Shown here piece by piece: positions 54,913 through 63,420 of a DNA stretch of 64,000 nt; the stretch's first letter is position 1; each line of letters starts with the position of its first letter. The DNA lies in contig JAKVOU010000001.1 of NCBI GenBank assembly GCA_022482625.1, positions 186,001 to 250,000 of the forward strand, in the 5' to 3' direction. A program made the translations under genes and the position numbers. The notes under the pieces are model-generated. The model did not search any database. It was given only the letters and a program-made list of their open reading frames with translations, and was not told where the DNA came from. This DNA comes from Spirochaetia bacterium. GTDB taxonomy: Bacteria > Spirochaetota > Spirochaetia > Sphaerochaetales > Sphaerochaetaceae.

Positions 54913-55569
54913 ATGAATCAAGTGAAAAACATACTTTGTTACGGAGACTCCAACACGTGGGGCATCGATTATACTACCGGAGGAAGAGTCCCTTTTCCCG
55001 AGAGATGGCCAAATGTCCTGCAGCAGGAATTAGGATCTTCTTACCACGTCATTGAAGAAGGCATGAACGGACGCACGACTGTCTACGACGATCCTCTTGA
55101 TGACTGTCCGGAAGCCAAGAACGGGAAGAAAAGTCTTATCCCTTGTTTACGATCACACTTTCCGCTTGATATGGTCATCCTGATGCTTGGAACCAATGAT
55201 TTGAAGCTACAGTTCTTCGTCGATGTTGACTCTATTGCCGACCATATCGGAGAACTGGTAACAATGACCAGAGAAGAACTGCAAGTCCGACAGGGGAGTG
55301 TTCCTCCTGTTATGATCGTTGCTCCGATGCCTTTGGGCCCTACCATTGAAAGTTCTTCGTTCTGCAGTGCCTTCGGAGGAAAGAAGGCACTTGCTCCGTC
55401 AATTGAACTTGCATCCGTATTGGGGAAAAAGGCAAAAGACCTTTCCTGTGCATTCATTGATGCAGGCAAAATAGCGCAGCCGAATACAGTCGATGCCGTA
55501 CATTTTACCAAGAAAGGTCATCATACTTTTGCATTGGCTGTTGCAAAGGAAGTAAGGGACTTGCTTTAA
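54913..55569 (+). CDS. SGNH/GDSL-family hydrolase
   Basis: 218 residues with the SGNH blocks: ILCYGDSNTWG (nucleophile Ser13), the Gly-Asn region NGRTT, LMLGTNDLK (Asn) and VHFTKKGHHTFA (catalytic Asp-x-x-His region DAVHF). The family includes esterases and lipases. AAGGAG lies before the ATG. It lies 31 bases after the oxidoreductase pseudogene and may have been part of its operon. No signal peptide, so it acts in the cytoplasm. Confidence 0.9.
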   Translation: MNQVKNILCYGDSNTWGIDYTTGGRVPFPERWPNVLQQELGSSYHVIEEGMNGRTTVYDDPLDDCPEAKNGKKSLIPCLRSHFPLDMVILMLGTNDLKLQFFVDVDSIADHIGELVTMTREELQVRQGSVPPVMIVAPMPLGPTIESSSFCSAFGGKKALAPSIELASVLGKKAKDLSCAFIDAGKIAQPNTVDAVHFTKKGHHTFALAVAKEVRDLL

Positions 55570-55606
55570 TAATTTCAAGTTTTTGTAGTAAATTACTATC
55601 AAAATA

Positions 55607-55628
55607 CTGTAATACGATAGTATTACAG
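55607..55628. other. Perfect hairpin after the hydrolase gene
   Basis: CTGTAATAC-GATA-GTATTACAG, a 9-bp stem with a four-base loop, without a T-run. It may be a weak terminator or an operator. Confidence 0.4.
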
Positions 55629-55732
55629 CATAATAAGAATAGTTAAACAATTTGTTATAATATAATAATTGTATTTGTTTTATTGTTTTACCGTACAAAA
55701 TAAGAATTGAACTTATACCTTTTTTAAGACTC

Positions 55733-55764
55733 TTGCATCTTTTCTTGTTGCAAGTTAGGATAAT
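55733..55764 (+). promoter_or_regulatory. Promoter upstream of the TPP riboswitch
   Basis: TTGCAT (55733-55738), 17 bases, TAGGAT (55756-55761), overlapping GATAAT at 55759-55764. Transcription would start right at the riboswitch. Confidence 0.55.
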
Positions 55765-55770
55765 GTTATC

Positions 55771-55840
55771 ACAGGGGTGCCCGTGCGGGGCTGAGATCAT
55801 ACCCTTTGAACCTGATCCGGATCATGCCGGCGAAGGGAGG
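55771..55840 (+). promoter_or_regulatory. TPP riboswitch (thi box)
   Basis: The THI-element signature is complete: GGGGTGCCC, then GGCTGAGATCATACCC, TTGAACCTGATCCGG and ATCATGCCGGCGAAGGGA. It stands about 100 bases before thi4. The GGGAGG at its 3' end could be a sequestered ribosome site for a short ORF at 55846. Confidence 0.95.
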
Positions 55841-55845
55841 ATGTA

Positions 55846-56016
55846 ATGAAACTGAAGACAATTTCCTATTTCCCCCGACTAAAGTACCATATGATGTTTT
55901 TTCCTGCACGGGATACCTATATCCATACAGCAGGAGGCTTATATGCTGGAGTACACCATTTCGGAACGTATCGCAGATACGTATTATGCCAAATTCAAGT
56001 CAGCTCTTCACTCTGA
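55846..56016 (+). CDS. Possible 56-residue ORF between the riboswitch and thi4
   Basis: An ATG four to five bases after GGGAGGATGTA opens a frame MKLKTISYFPRLKYHMMFFP... that overlaps the thi4 start in another frame. It could be a relic of a lost thi gene or a leader peptide under riboswitch control. I do not recognise it. Confidence 0.3.
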   Translation: MKLKTISYFPRLKYHMMFFPARDTYIHTAGGLYAGVHHFGTYRRYVLCQIQVSSSL

Positions 56017-56737
56017 TGCCATTATCGTCGGCGCAGGACCATCAGGACTGATTTGTAGCTATTTCCTTGCAAAGCAAGGATACAATGTCACCATATGTGA
56101 ACGGAAACTGACGCCCGGCGGCGGTGTATGGGGCGGCGGTATGTTTTTCAACAATATACTCGTGCAGGAAGCAGCTGCCCACGTATTGGAAGAGATGCAG
56201 ATACCACTTCCGGAACCAAAGGATGGATTCTACACCTTGGATGCCGTATTCTTGGCATCAACTCTGATAAGCAGAGCTGTAGGGGCAGGTGTTAAGATCC
56301 TTAACATGATCAGTGCAGAAGATGTTGTATTTGCATCAGATGACAGCATTGCTGGTGTCGTCTTGAACTGGACACCTGTCCAGAGGGACAGGATGAGCGT
56401 TGATCCTCTGATGGCCGTCTGCCGATGTGTGCTTGATGCAACGGGACATCCTGCAGAAGTCGTCAATACCTTGCTGCGAAAGAATGATATAAAATTGCAG
56501 ACTGCAACCGGCAAAGTAATGGGAGAAAGATCCCTGAAAGTCCGCGATGCTGAAGAAGCTACCGTCAAGCATACAGGGGAAGTATATCCACGCCTGTTTG
56601 TCAGCGGTATGGCTGCCAACGCGGTCTATGGAGCCTATCGCATGGGCCCTGTATTCGGTGGTATGATACGGTCCGGTAAAAAGGCCGCAGGACTTATGGC
56701 GAAAGTCATTGAAGGACCCGAACCTGTTTACTCATAA
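55943..56737 (+). CDS. thi4: Thi4-family thiamine thiazole synthase
   Basis: Thi4 builds the thiazole part of thiamine from NAD, glycine and sulfur. The 264-residue protein has the nucleotide motif IIVGAGPSGLICSYFLAK (27-44), ERKLTPGGGVWGGGMFF and the C-terminal SGMAANAVYGAYRMGPVFGGM. At the position of the yeast suicide Cys (before MDP) or archaeal His (before VDP), this protein has Ser152 (MSVDPL). AGGAGG precedes the ATG. A TPP riboswitch controls it. Confidence 0.93.
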   Translation: MLEYTISERIADTYYAKFKSALHSDAIIVGAGPSGLICSYFLAKQGYNVTICERKLTPGGGVWGGGMFFNNILVQEAAAHVLEEMQIPLPEPKDGFYTLDAVFLASTLISRAVGAGVKILNMISAEDVVFASDDSIAGVVLNWTPVQRDRMSVDPLMAVCRCVLDATGHPAEVVNTLLRKNDIKLQTATGKVMGERSLKVRDAEEATVKHTGEVYPRLFVSGMAANAVYGAYRMGPVFGGMIRSGKKAAGLMAKVIEGPEPVYS

Positions 56738-56753
56738 ACAGGACGGTAAATGT

Positions 56754-56785
56754 GACCGGCATGTCCAATCAAAGACATGCTGGTC
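56754..56785. other. Stem-loop after thi4
   Basis: GACCGGCATGTC pairs with GACATGCTGGTC (one G-T pair) with an eight-base loop, 17 bases after the stop. No T-run follows; a weak terminator is possible. Confidence 0.5.
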
Positions 56786-57005
56786 TGTAGCAATATTCCA
56801 TATCTTATCGAAGATTCTACAGAATTGTGTTAAATCCTTTTTGTTCTGTCACATTGTTTTGTGAGGAAAATTTTTGCAAAAAGGGGACTTTGTATTATTT
56901 TAAATAGGTTTTTTGAGATTAAAATAAGAAAAGTATCTAATATGGATATTAATTACAGCTATTGTTTGATGCAGTATGTTTTAGGCAGAGAGGAAAAGCA
57001 AGGCA

Positions 57006-57389
57006 ATGACCAATATGAATGAAGTGCTTGCACATAATATCTATATGCAACTTAAACAACTAAAAAAGAAACAAACTGATCTTGCTGAAAATCTTGGGAT
57101 TTCTAAACAGACTGTTAACAAAATGCTTAATGGAGGAAGAACGATAACTGCACATGAGCTCAAGCAGATTGCAGATTATCTTGAGGTGCCAATGGAGGAA
57201 TTGGTCAAAATTTCTGATTCTAGTAAACCAAAGGCGCCACTTAAGGCATTTATGGGTAGAGTTTCTTCTACACAGGGAAAAGAAGGTATCAGAATTGCTG
57301 AAAAACTGATACAGATTTATTTGTTCCATGCAAAATATCAGAAGGAAGCATTCAAAAAGTGGCGGAACGAGGAATGGAGTGATGAATAA
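57006..57389 (+). CDS. XRE-family helix-turn-helix regulator
   Basis: 127 residues: helix-turn-helix KKKQTDLAENLGISKQTVNKMLNGGRTITAHELKQIADYLEV (about 20-61), then a C-terminal helical part (RIAEKLIQIYLFHAKYQKEAFKKWRNEEW). GAGAGG lies before the ATG. Its end overlaps a second ORF by eight bases, the layout of an XRE-ImmA pair. Confidence 0.85.
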   Translation: MTNMNEVLAHNIYMQLKQLKKKQTDLAENLGISKQTVNKMLNGGRTITAHELKQIADYLEVPMEELVKISDSSKPKAPLKAFMGRVSSTQGKEGIRIAEKLIQIYLFHAKYQKEAFKKWRNEEWSDE

Positions 57390-57838
57390 ACTTCTATCTG
57401 AATCATTGTATTACCAAAACAAAAATCGATTTTATGAATTACGCAGTGAAAGCTTTGATTACCGTAAGGCATATATCGGACAATATAATTCTGTGGGATG
57501 GAGTTTTTCGGCTACTGGTATAAATATAGGTTAATATACAAATAAATCTGAAAAGTAAGTTACACAACAACTTGATCTTTACAAAGTAAACATTACTGAT
57601 GGATACTTTCGCAATATCATATAAAGCAGTAGTGCTGAAGTTGTTTGAATGTGAAATTTTTGATGCAAAAACTGTTGATTCGATGCTGAAAGCGGATATG
57701 AACAATAGTTTTAAAAAATATGCACTTTTACACGATATCGGTATTAGGCCGACCTATGAAGAGAATTTTTCCCTGAAGGAACTTGTAAAACAAAATGAAA
57801 GGGGAGAGGCATTTTCATCTGTCCGATGTAGGAACTAA
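57382..57838 (+). pseudogene. Decayed partner gene of the XRE regulator, possibly ImmA/IrrE-like
   Basis: From ATG 57382 a frame of 50 codons (MNKLLSESLYYQNKNRFYEL...) ends at 57534; from about 57599 another open frame (DTFAISYKAVVLKLFECEIFDAK ...) resembles the C-terminal segment of ImmA/IrrE peptidases (FxIS-x-A-V-x-x-R-L). The His-Glu-x-x-His core of such enzymes is absent. It is probably an internally deleted gene; the family name is tentative. Confidence 0.35.
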
Positions 57839-57851
57839 CTGCTTTGACTTT

Positions 57852-57889
57852 TATTATCAAGTTCTTCAATAAAGAAGAACTTGATAATA
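57852..57889. other. Perfect 16-bp hairpin before valS
   Basis: TATTATCAAGTTCTTC and GAAGAACTTGATAATA with an AATAAA loop. No T-run on the plus strand. No T-box signature was found, so this is not a standard valS leader. Confidence 0.5.
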
Positions 57890-58066
57890 CATGGAATGAA
57901 TTCCTTTGGATAAGTGTACTATTTTTCGTAATACAATAGAAGCCAACTCCGATGATAAGATTTACTTTGGAAGAACCTTATTAGCCTCTGGAAAGGTGTT
58001 GTTCACATTTTGCCTTTTTGGTAGTATGGGTGCTATGCATTTCGTATCTATTCAGGAGGCATCGAC

Positions 58067-60717
58067 GTGAAGGCAGTTGAATTATCAAAAGCCTATGACC
58101 CAAAGGATTTTGAGGATAGGATCTACGCACAGTGGAAGCAGGAAGGGCTCTTTGGCCCAAAAGATGGAAAAGGCGAGCACTTTTCCATCGTAATGCCTCC
58201 ACCGAATGTTACAGGTATCCTTCATATGGGACATGCTTTGAACAATTCCCTGCAGGACATACTTATCCGTTACTATAGAATGACTGGAGTCCCTACACTC
58301 TGGGTTCCGGGAACCGACCATGCCGGCATAGCCACGCAGAACATCGTGGAAAGGCAATTGGCAAAGGAAGGCCTGCGAAGACAGGACATCGGAAGGGAAA
58401 AGTTCCTGGAAAGAACATGGCAGGTAAAAGACAAGCACCATGCCATCATCACCAAGCAGCTTGAAAAGATCGGATGCTCCTGCGATTGGAACCATGAAAG
58501 GTTTACCATGGATGAAGGCCTGAGCAGGGCAGTAAGGGAAGCCTTTGTCTCCTTGTATGAAAAAGGTCTCATCTACAAAGGTGAGTATCTTGTCAACTAT
58601 TGTCCGCATTGCGGTACGGCCCTTGCTGATGACGAAGTAGAATATGAACTTACCCCTGGCAAACTGTACGATATACTCTATCCATACAGTGACGGTTCAG
58701 GTAGCATCAAGATTGCAACCACAAGACCTGAGACGATGTTCGGTGATGTAGCTGTTGCCGTAAACCCTGATGACGAACGTTACAAGGACTTGGTAGGCAA
58801 GATGCTTGATCTGCCGCTTACCGACCGAAAAATTCCGATCATAGCAGACAGCTTCGTTGATATCGGCTTTGGTACCGGCATGGTAAAGATTACCCCTGCC
58901 CATGACCCTAACGACTGGGAATGTGGCAAACGCCATGGACTTGAAGCAATCAACATCCTCAATCCTGACGGAACCTTGAATGACAACTGTCCTGAAAAAT
59001 ACCGCAATCTTCCTGCTGTAGAGGCAAGGAAACTTGTTGCAGAAGACTTGGAAGAACTGGGACTGCTGGTCAACGTGACCAAGCATGACCACGAAGTGGG
59101 ACATTGCTATCGCTGCCATTCCATAGTTGAACCGTATCTGTCTCAGCAGTGGTTTGTCTCAATGAAGGATATGGCTGCAAAGGCTCTTTCTGCTTGGGAA
59201 AAAGGTGAGATTAAATTCTACCCGAAAAGATGGGAAAATACCTATACACACTGGCTTACTTCAATCAGGGACTGGTGCATAAGCCGTCAGCTGTGGTGGG
59301 GACATCGAATTCCTGTGTGGTATTGCCAGAAGTGTGGCAAGATGATTGTTGCCCGTGAGGATCCGACGGAATGTCCGGAATGCGGCAGTACTGACCTGAA
59401 GCAGGAAACAGATGTGCTTGATACTTGGTTCAGCTCTTGGTTGTGGCCTATTTCAACTCTCGGCTGGCCTGACAAGACTCCTGACTTTGACAAATTCTTC
59501 CCGACGACTACTTTGGTTACCGGATACGATATCATTTTCTTCTGGGTATCCAGGATGATCATGGCAAGTCTTGAGTTTGTCGGAGAAGTCCCGTTCCGTG
59601 ATATCTATATCACAGGCCTTGTGCGGGATCGTCAAGGACGTAAGATGAGCAAGAGCCTGGGCAATGGCATAGACCCGATTGATGTCGTCAATGCCTATGG
59701 TGCAGATGCCATGAAGTTTACACTTGCCTATATGGCTACCCAAGGGCAGGATATCCTCATTGATATGGATTCATTCAAGCTTGGTTCCCGTTTTGCAAAC
59801 AAGATCTGGAATGCAGCACGTTACCTGTTGATGAACCTTGAAGGAAGGACCTTGGTAGATGTGGCAGCCATCAAAAAAGACACGATGGACCGTTGGATCT
59901 ATGACAGCTTCGGCAAAGCCTGCCAGAAAGTCAAGGAATCAATGGAGAACTATCGGTTCAATGATGGGGCCCAGGCAATCTATGACTTCTTCTGGAATGA
60001 TTTCTGTGACTGGTATGTCGAGGCTTCCAAGCGAAAGCTTTACAGCGATGATGAAAAAGCAAGGATGAAGCAATTTCTCTGTTGCTTGACTTGCTGACTC
60101 AATCGATGAGACTGATGCATCCATACCTTTCTTTCATTACGGAAGAAATCTATGACAAGCTTCCTGGTTGTGATGGTCCCCTTATTACCAGTACGTTCCC
60201 GACCTATCAACAGGAATGGGTTGATGAAGAGGCAAGCGGTCTTGTGGCTTCCATGCAAGAGGCCGTAAAGGGCATACGGGCACTGAGGGCAGATCTTGGT
60301 ATTGCACCAGATAAGAAGGTGAGAGTGACCATCAAGTGTGACGCAGGTTTTGCCGCAACAGATTTCTTTGAACAGAAAAAAGAATTACTTGCTAGTTTTG
60401 CTTCCTGCAGTAGTCTTGTCATTGATGCTGACGGAAGTGCTGATGTTGCCAGTGCTGTTCCTTTTGCCGGTCAAGGATTTGAAGCCTTCCTGTTCGTTAA
60501 GGAAGCAATTGACGTTGAGAAGGAACTTGCAAAACTTGAGAAAGAGATCAAGGTTGCACAGAAAAACCTTGAGGGTTCAGTACGGAAGCTTTCAAATAAA
60601 AAGTTCATTGCCAATGCCAAGCAGGAAGCAATAGACAAGGAAAAATCCAAAAAAGCTGAATTCGAGGAAAAGATTGAAAAGGGCCAGAAGCATATTGAGA
60701 TGCTCAAAGCCTTATAA
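58067..60717 (+). pseudogene. valS: Valyl-tRNA synthetase, one-base frameshift near residue 670
   Basis: The GTG start has AGGAGG upstream. HIGH motif (PPPNVTGILHMGHALNN), editing domain, KMSKS loop (GRKMSKSLGNG), tRNA-binding helices and a C-terminal coiled coil (EVEKELAKLEKEIKVAQ-like) are all present, but the frame changes at 60074-60076: ...EKARMKQF then LLLDLLTQSMRLMHP in the -1 frame. One more T there would give 883 residues, the full family length. ValS is normally essential, so an assembly error is the most likely reason, but a real mutation or frameshifting is possible. Confidence 0.85.
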
Positions 60718-60740
60718 GATTTCTTTCTAGAAACCGTTGA

Positions 60741-60784
60741 AGAACAGGAAGTACCTCTAAGTAATGCTTCCTGTTCTTTTTTAA
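60741..60784 (+). terminator. Terminator of valS
   Basis: AGAACAGGAAG (60741-60751) pairs with CTTCCTGTTCT (60767-60777), followed by a T-run, 24 bases after the stop. Confidence 0.88.
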
Positions 60785-61036
60785 CCATCCTAGACTGTGT
60801 CGACATGATGGTATAAGTCTACTAGAGGGTTGCATGATGAGTTCTTATGAAAAAGACGCAGGAGAATATAAATCCCTGAAGTCGCTTACATAAGGGAACC
60901 AATATTCTTTCCTGTTAAACTCTTTCAATTTACATTGATAGTATTGGTAGAATAAGACCATGTCAATAAGGGAATTATTTCCTGTGTTTCTTAGATATGA
61001 AGATAAAGTATAAAATAATCCAAACCAATAGATTCA
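60785..61036. other. Intergenic stretch between valS and the lipoprotein terminator
   Basis: Nothing recognisable apart from the two flanking terminators. Confidence 0.4.
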
Positions 61037-61074
61037 AAAAAATACTCTTCTTTGACAATTTGTCAAAGAAGAGC
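61037..61074 (-). terminator. Terminator of the Thr/Ala-rich lipoprotein gene
   Basis: A 13-bp stem, CTCTTCTTTGACA (61046-61058) with TGTCAAAGAAGAG (61062-61074) and a three-base loop, is followed on the minus strand by a T-run (complement of 61037-61043). Confidence 0.88.
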
Positions 61075-61095
61075 ATTCTTACTTAAGAGTGAGGC

Positions 61096-63420
61096 TTAAA
61101 GTGAGAAATCAAGACCTAATGTGCCATAGACATTGTTACCAAAAGCATCACTTGAGAATACCATCTCATCTCCAATGCCTACCATTACAGCAGTATTGCC
61201 AGAAACAGGAATCAATGTACCAGTTTCAATTCCAAGAGAGAATGGAGTTGCCAGACTGTCAGATGCGTCAAGATTAATGATTGCACCTGCACTTGCCTGT
61301 ACATAAACAGGAACAACAAGTTTGAAGTCTTTGCGTATCAACGCTTTGATATCCATCCGTTGTTTGTCGCTTGAGTTGTTGGAATTATATTCAGCTCCAT
61401 ATGTATAATCGATGGATAAACCTCCCTTTAATCCGTTTGTAAAGAGATAGGTAGCACCGACTGTACCAGAAATTCCCAGTTGCGGGTTATCTGAAAGATC
61501 ATCCTGGTAATAGAGATCACCCTTGATGCTGGTCTGAATTGCCCAAGGACTCTTTGCTGTAGTTGCTTTAGAAACCGTAGTTTCCTGTTCACTGGTAATA
61601 GCAGCTGGCTGTGAAACAGGGGCAGTTGTTTTTGCTGGTGTAGCAGTAGTAGCTTCAGCAGTAGTAGCTTCAGCAGTAGTAGCTTCAGCAGTGGTTGCTT
61701 CAGCAGTGGTTGCCTCGGCAGTAGCAGCTTCGGCAGTAGTAGCTTCAGCAGTAGTAGCTTCAGCAGTAGTAGCTTCAGCAGTAGTAGCCTCAGCAGTAGT
61801 AGCTTCAGCAGCGGTAGCTTCAGCAGTGGTAGCCTCAGCAGTGGTAGCTTCAGCAGTGGTTGCTTCAGCAGTGGTTGCCTCAGCAGTCTTTGTAACTGTT
61901 GATGTTTCCTTTGTTGTGGATGTTGCCTTGGTTGCTTCAGTTGATTTCTGATGTTGTACGTTTCCCTCAAGGTCAATCATTACTGCATCATTTTTGTCAG
62001 TTGTAAGGGTAACTACCTTGGTTTCTGCAACATAGGCAGCTTTTGCAAAGTTACCGGCAAGCAGTACGTTGGCATTTGAATTGACAATGGTAAGGCCATC
62101 AGATGTTTGCTTGATTGCATTGCCATTCTGGAATGAGTACGTATATGTTCCTGTCGCATCAGCAGAAATCTTAGCACCATCTTTCAGAGAAAGTTCAAAA
62201 CCTTTTTCTGTTACAGAGAAAGATGTGATTGCTGAAGTTTCAAGTGGCTGACCTGCAAAGGATATAAGTGTCTTTTTCCCGCTTAGCAACAGGGTAAGCT
62301 TGCCGTAGCTAGCAGACAATTCCTGAGGTGTGTCCTTGATGAGTATGTCTTTTCCGTAAGAGAACTTGTATCCATTATCCTCTGTGCTGAAAGATGTCAA
62401 TGGAAGCTTTATTGATACAGATGAGCCATAACCTGTAGTGAAGGTACTCAGCTTTGCATCGGTCTTGATGGTAATCTGATTCGGAAGCTTTGCCGTAATG
62501 GTGCCGTCTTTGTCTACAATTATAATAGTTCCATCTTCTAAGGTGTAAGTCTCAGAAGTAGCATCGCTGGTATCTTGCGCAATACTTGAATTGCTCAACA
62601 GCAGGCTCTTGAAATACAACTTGGCGTCTTTGACAGTGAAACCGAGATCGGAAGCATTGAAGGTGTTTTCTGCTTTTGCGGTCTCTTTCTGAGTTGCTTC
62701 AGTAGTAGTAGCAGAAACAGCTGTTTTTGTTTCTTCTTTTGCAGTTGTGCCAGTAGCGGTTGTTGTCGTAGCTTCTGTTGTTGCTTTCTTAGTGGAAGCA
62801 GCCGCACTGGTAGTTGCCGTTTCTTCAGTAGCGTTGGTTTGTGCCGTCGTAGCAGAAGAGGCTGTAGCTGCAGTGGATTCTTCCTTTGTAGCTGTAGGCT
62901 GTGCTGTTGCAACCTTGGCTGTAGTTGTTGTTTCTGCAGCTGTCTTGGTTGCTGTCGTCGTTGCTTCCCCAGTCGTTGAAGCTTCTTTCTTAGCTGTCGT
63001 AGACTGTTGTTCTGTTGCATTTGTGCTAGATGCTGCTGTGGTAGTTGATGTTGCTGCAGTAGGAGCAGCTGGTTTTTGTGCAGTTACTTCCTTGGTAGTT
63101 TCGGCCTTTGGTTGTTCTGCAGAGGTTTTTACCGTGCTAGATTCAGTTGCGGTAGTTGCTGCAACAGTAGCCGTCTTTGTAGCGGTAGTTGTTTCCTTGT
63201 TGGAAGATGTCGTAGCTTCTGTAGTAGCAGTTTCTGCCTTAGTAACTGTAGGCTGCGCTGTTGTAGTTTTTGTAGTGGTGCTTGATGCTGTTGCAGCAGT
63301 TGCCGTCGGTGTTGAAACTTGTTGGGTCGACTGCTTCTTACATCCTGTCAAGCCAAGTGAGACTGCCAGGACAAGCGTTGAATAAAAGAAGATTTTCTTT
63401 GTTTGTTTCTGTTTGTTCAT
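61096..63420 (-). CDS. Large Thr/Ala-rich lipoprotein with AEATT repeats and barrel-like C-terminus
   Basis: 774 residues. Lipobox LGLTGC (about 22-27) marks a lipoprotein. Residues about 30-260 are low-complexity Thr/Ala/Glu/Lys sequence; about 265-510 is a beta-rich globular part (FTVKDAKLYFKSLLLSNS ... TLEDGTIIIVDKDG); about 530-612 holds 16 AEATT pentapeptides; the last 140 residues (WAIQTSIKGDLYYQD ... NNVYGTLGLDFSL) look like a small outer-membrane barrel. It suggests a surface-exposed protein with long flexible spacers. A TAGGAGG site lies too far upstream (about 45 bases) for the ATG used. Confidence 0.82.
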   Translation of the reverse strand: MNKQKQTKKIFFYSTLVLAVSLGLTGCKKQSTQQVSTPTATAATASSTTTKTTTAQPTVTKAETATTEATTSSNKETTTATKTATVAATTATESSTVKTSAEQPKAETTKEVTAQKPAAPTAATSTTTAASSTNATEQQSTTAKKEASTTGEATTTATKTAAETTTTAKVATAQPTATKEESTAATASSATTAQTNATEETATTSAAASTKKATTEATTTTATGTTAKEETKTAVSATTTEATQKETAKAENTFNASDLGFTVKDAKLYFKSLLLSNSSIAQDTSDATSETYTLEDGTIIIVDKDGTITAKLPNQITIKTDAKLSTFTTGYGSSVSIKLPLTSFSTEDNGYKFSYGKDILIKDTPQELSASYGKLTLLLSGKKTLISFAGQPLETSAITSFSVTEKGFELSLKDGAKISADATGTYTYSFQNGNAIKQTSDGLTIVNSNANVLLAGNFAKAAYVAETKVVTLTTDKNDAVMIDLEGNVQHQKSTEATKATSTTKETSTVTKTAEATTAEATTAEATTAEATTAEATAAEATTAEATTAEATTAEATTAEATTAEAATAEATTAEATTAEATTAEATTAEATTATPAKTTAPVSQPAAITSEQETTVSKATTAKSPWAIQTSIKGDLYYQDDLSDNPQLGISGTVGATYLFTNGLKGGLSIDYTYGAEYNSNNSSDKQRMDIKALIRKDFKLVVPVYVQASAGAIINLDASDSLATPFSLGIETGTLIPVSGNTAVMVGIGDEMVFSSDAFGNNVYGTLGLDFSL
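61651..61890 (-). repeat. 15-bp tandem repeats coding for AEATT
   Basis: About 16 in-frame copies of a GCTGAAGCTACTACT-type unit on the minus strand, with a few third-base and coding variants (AEATA, AEAAT). Copy number can change without frame loss. Confidence 0.9.

Noticed and set aside
57840-58066. T-box leader upstream of valS
   Set aside because: No T-box sequence (TGGNACCGCG-like) or specifier stem was found; only a simple hairpin.
62747-63385. Val/Ala-rich 212-codon plus-strand ORF
   Set aside because: It is the complement of the Thr/Ala-rich part of the lipoprotein gene.
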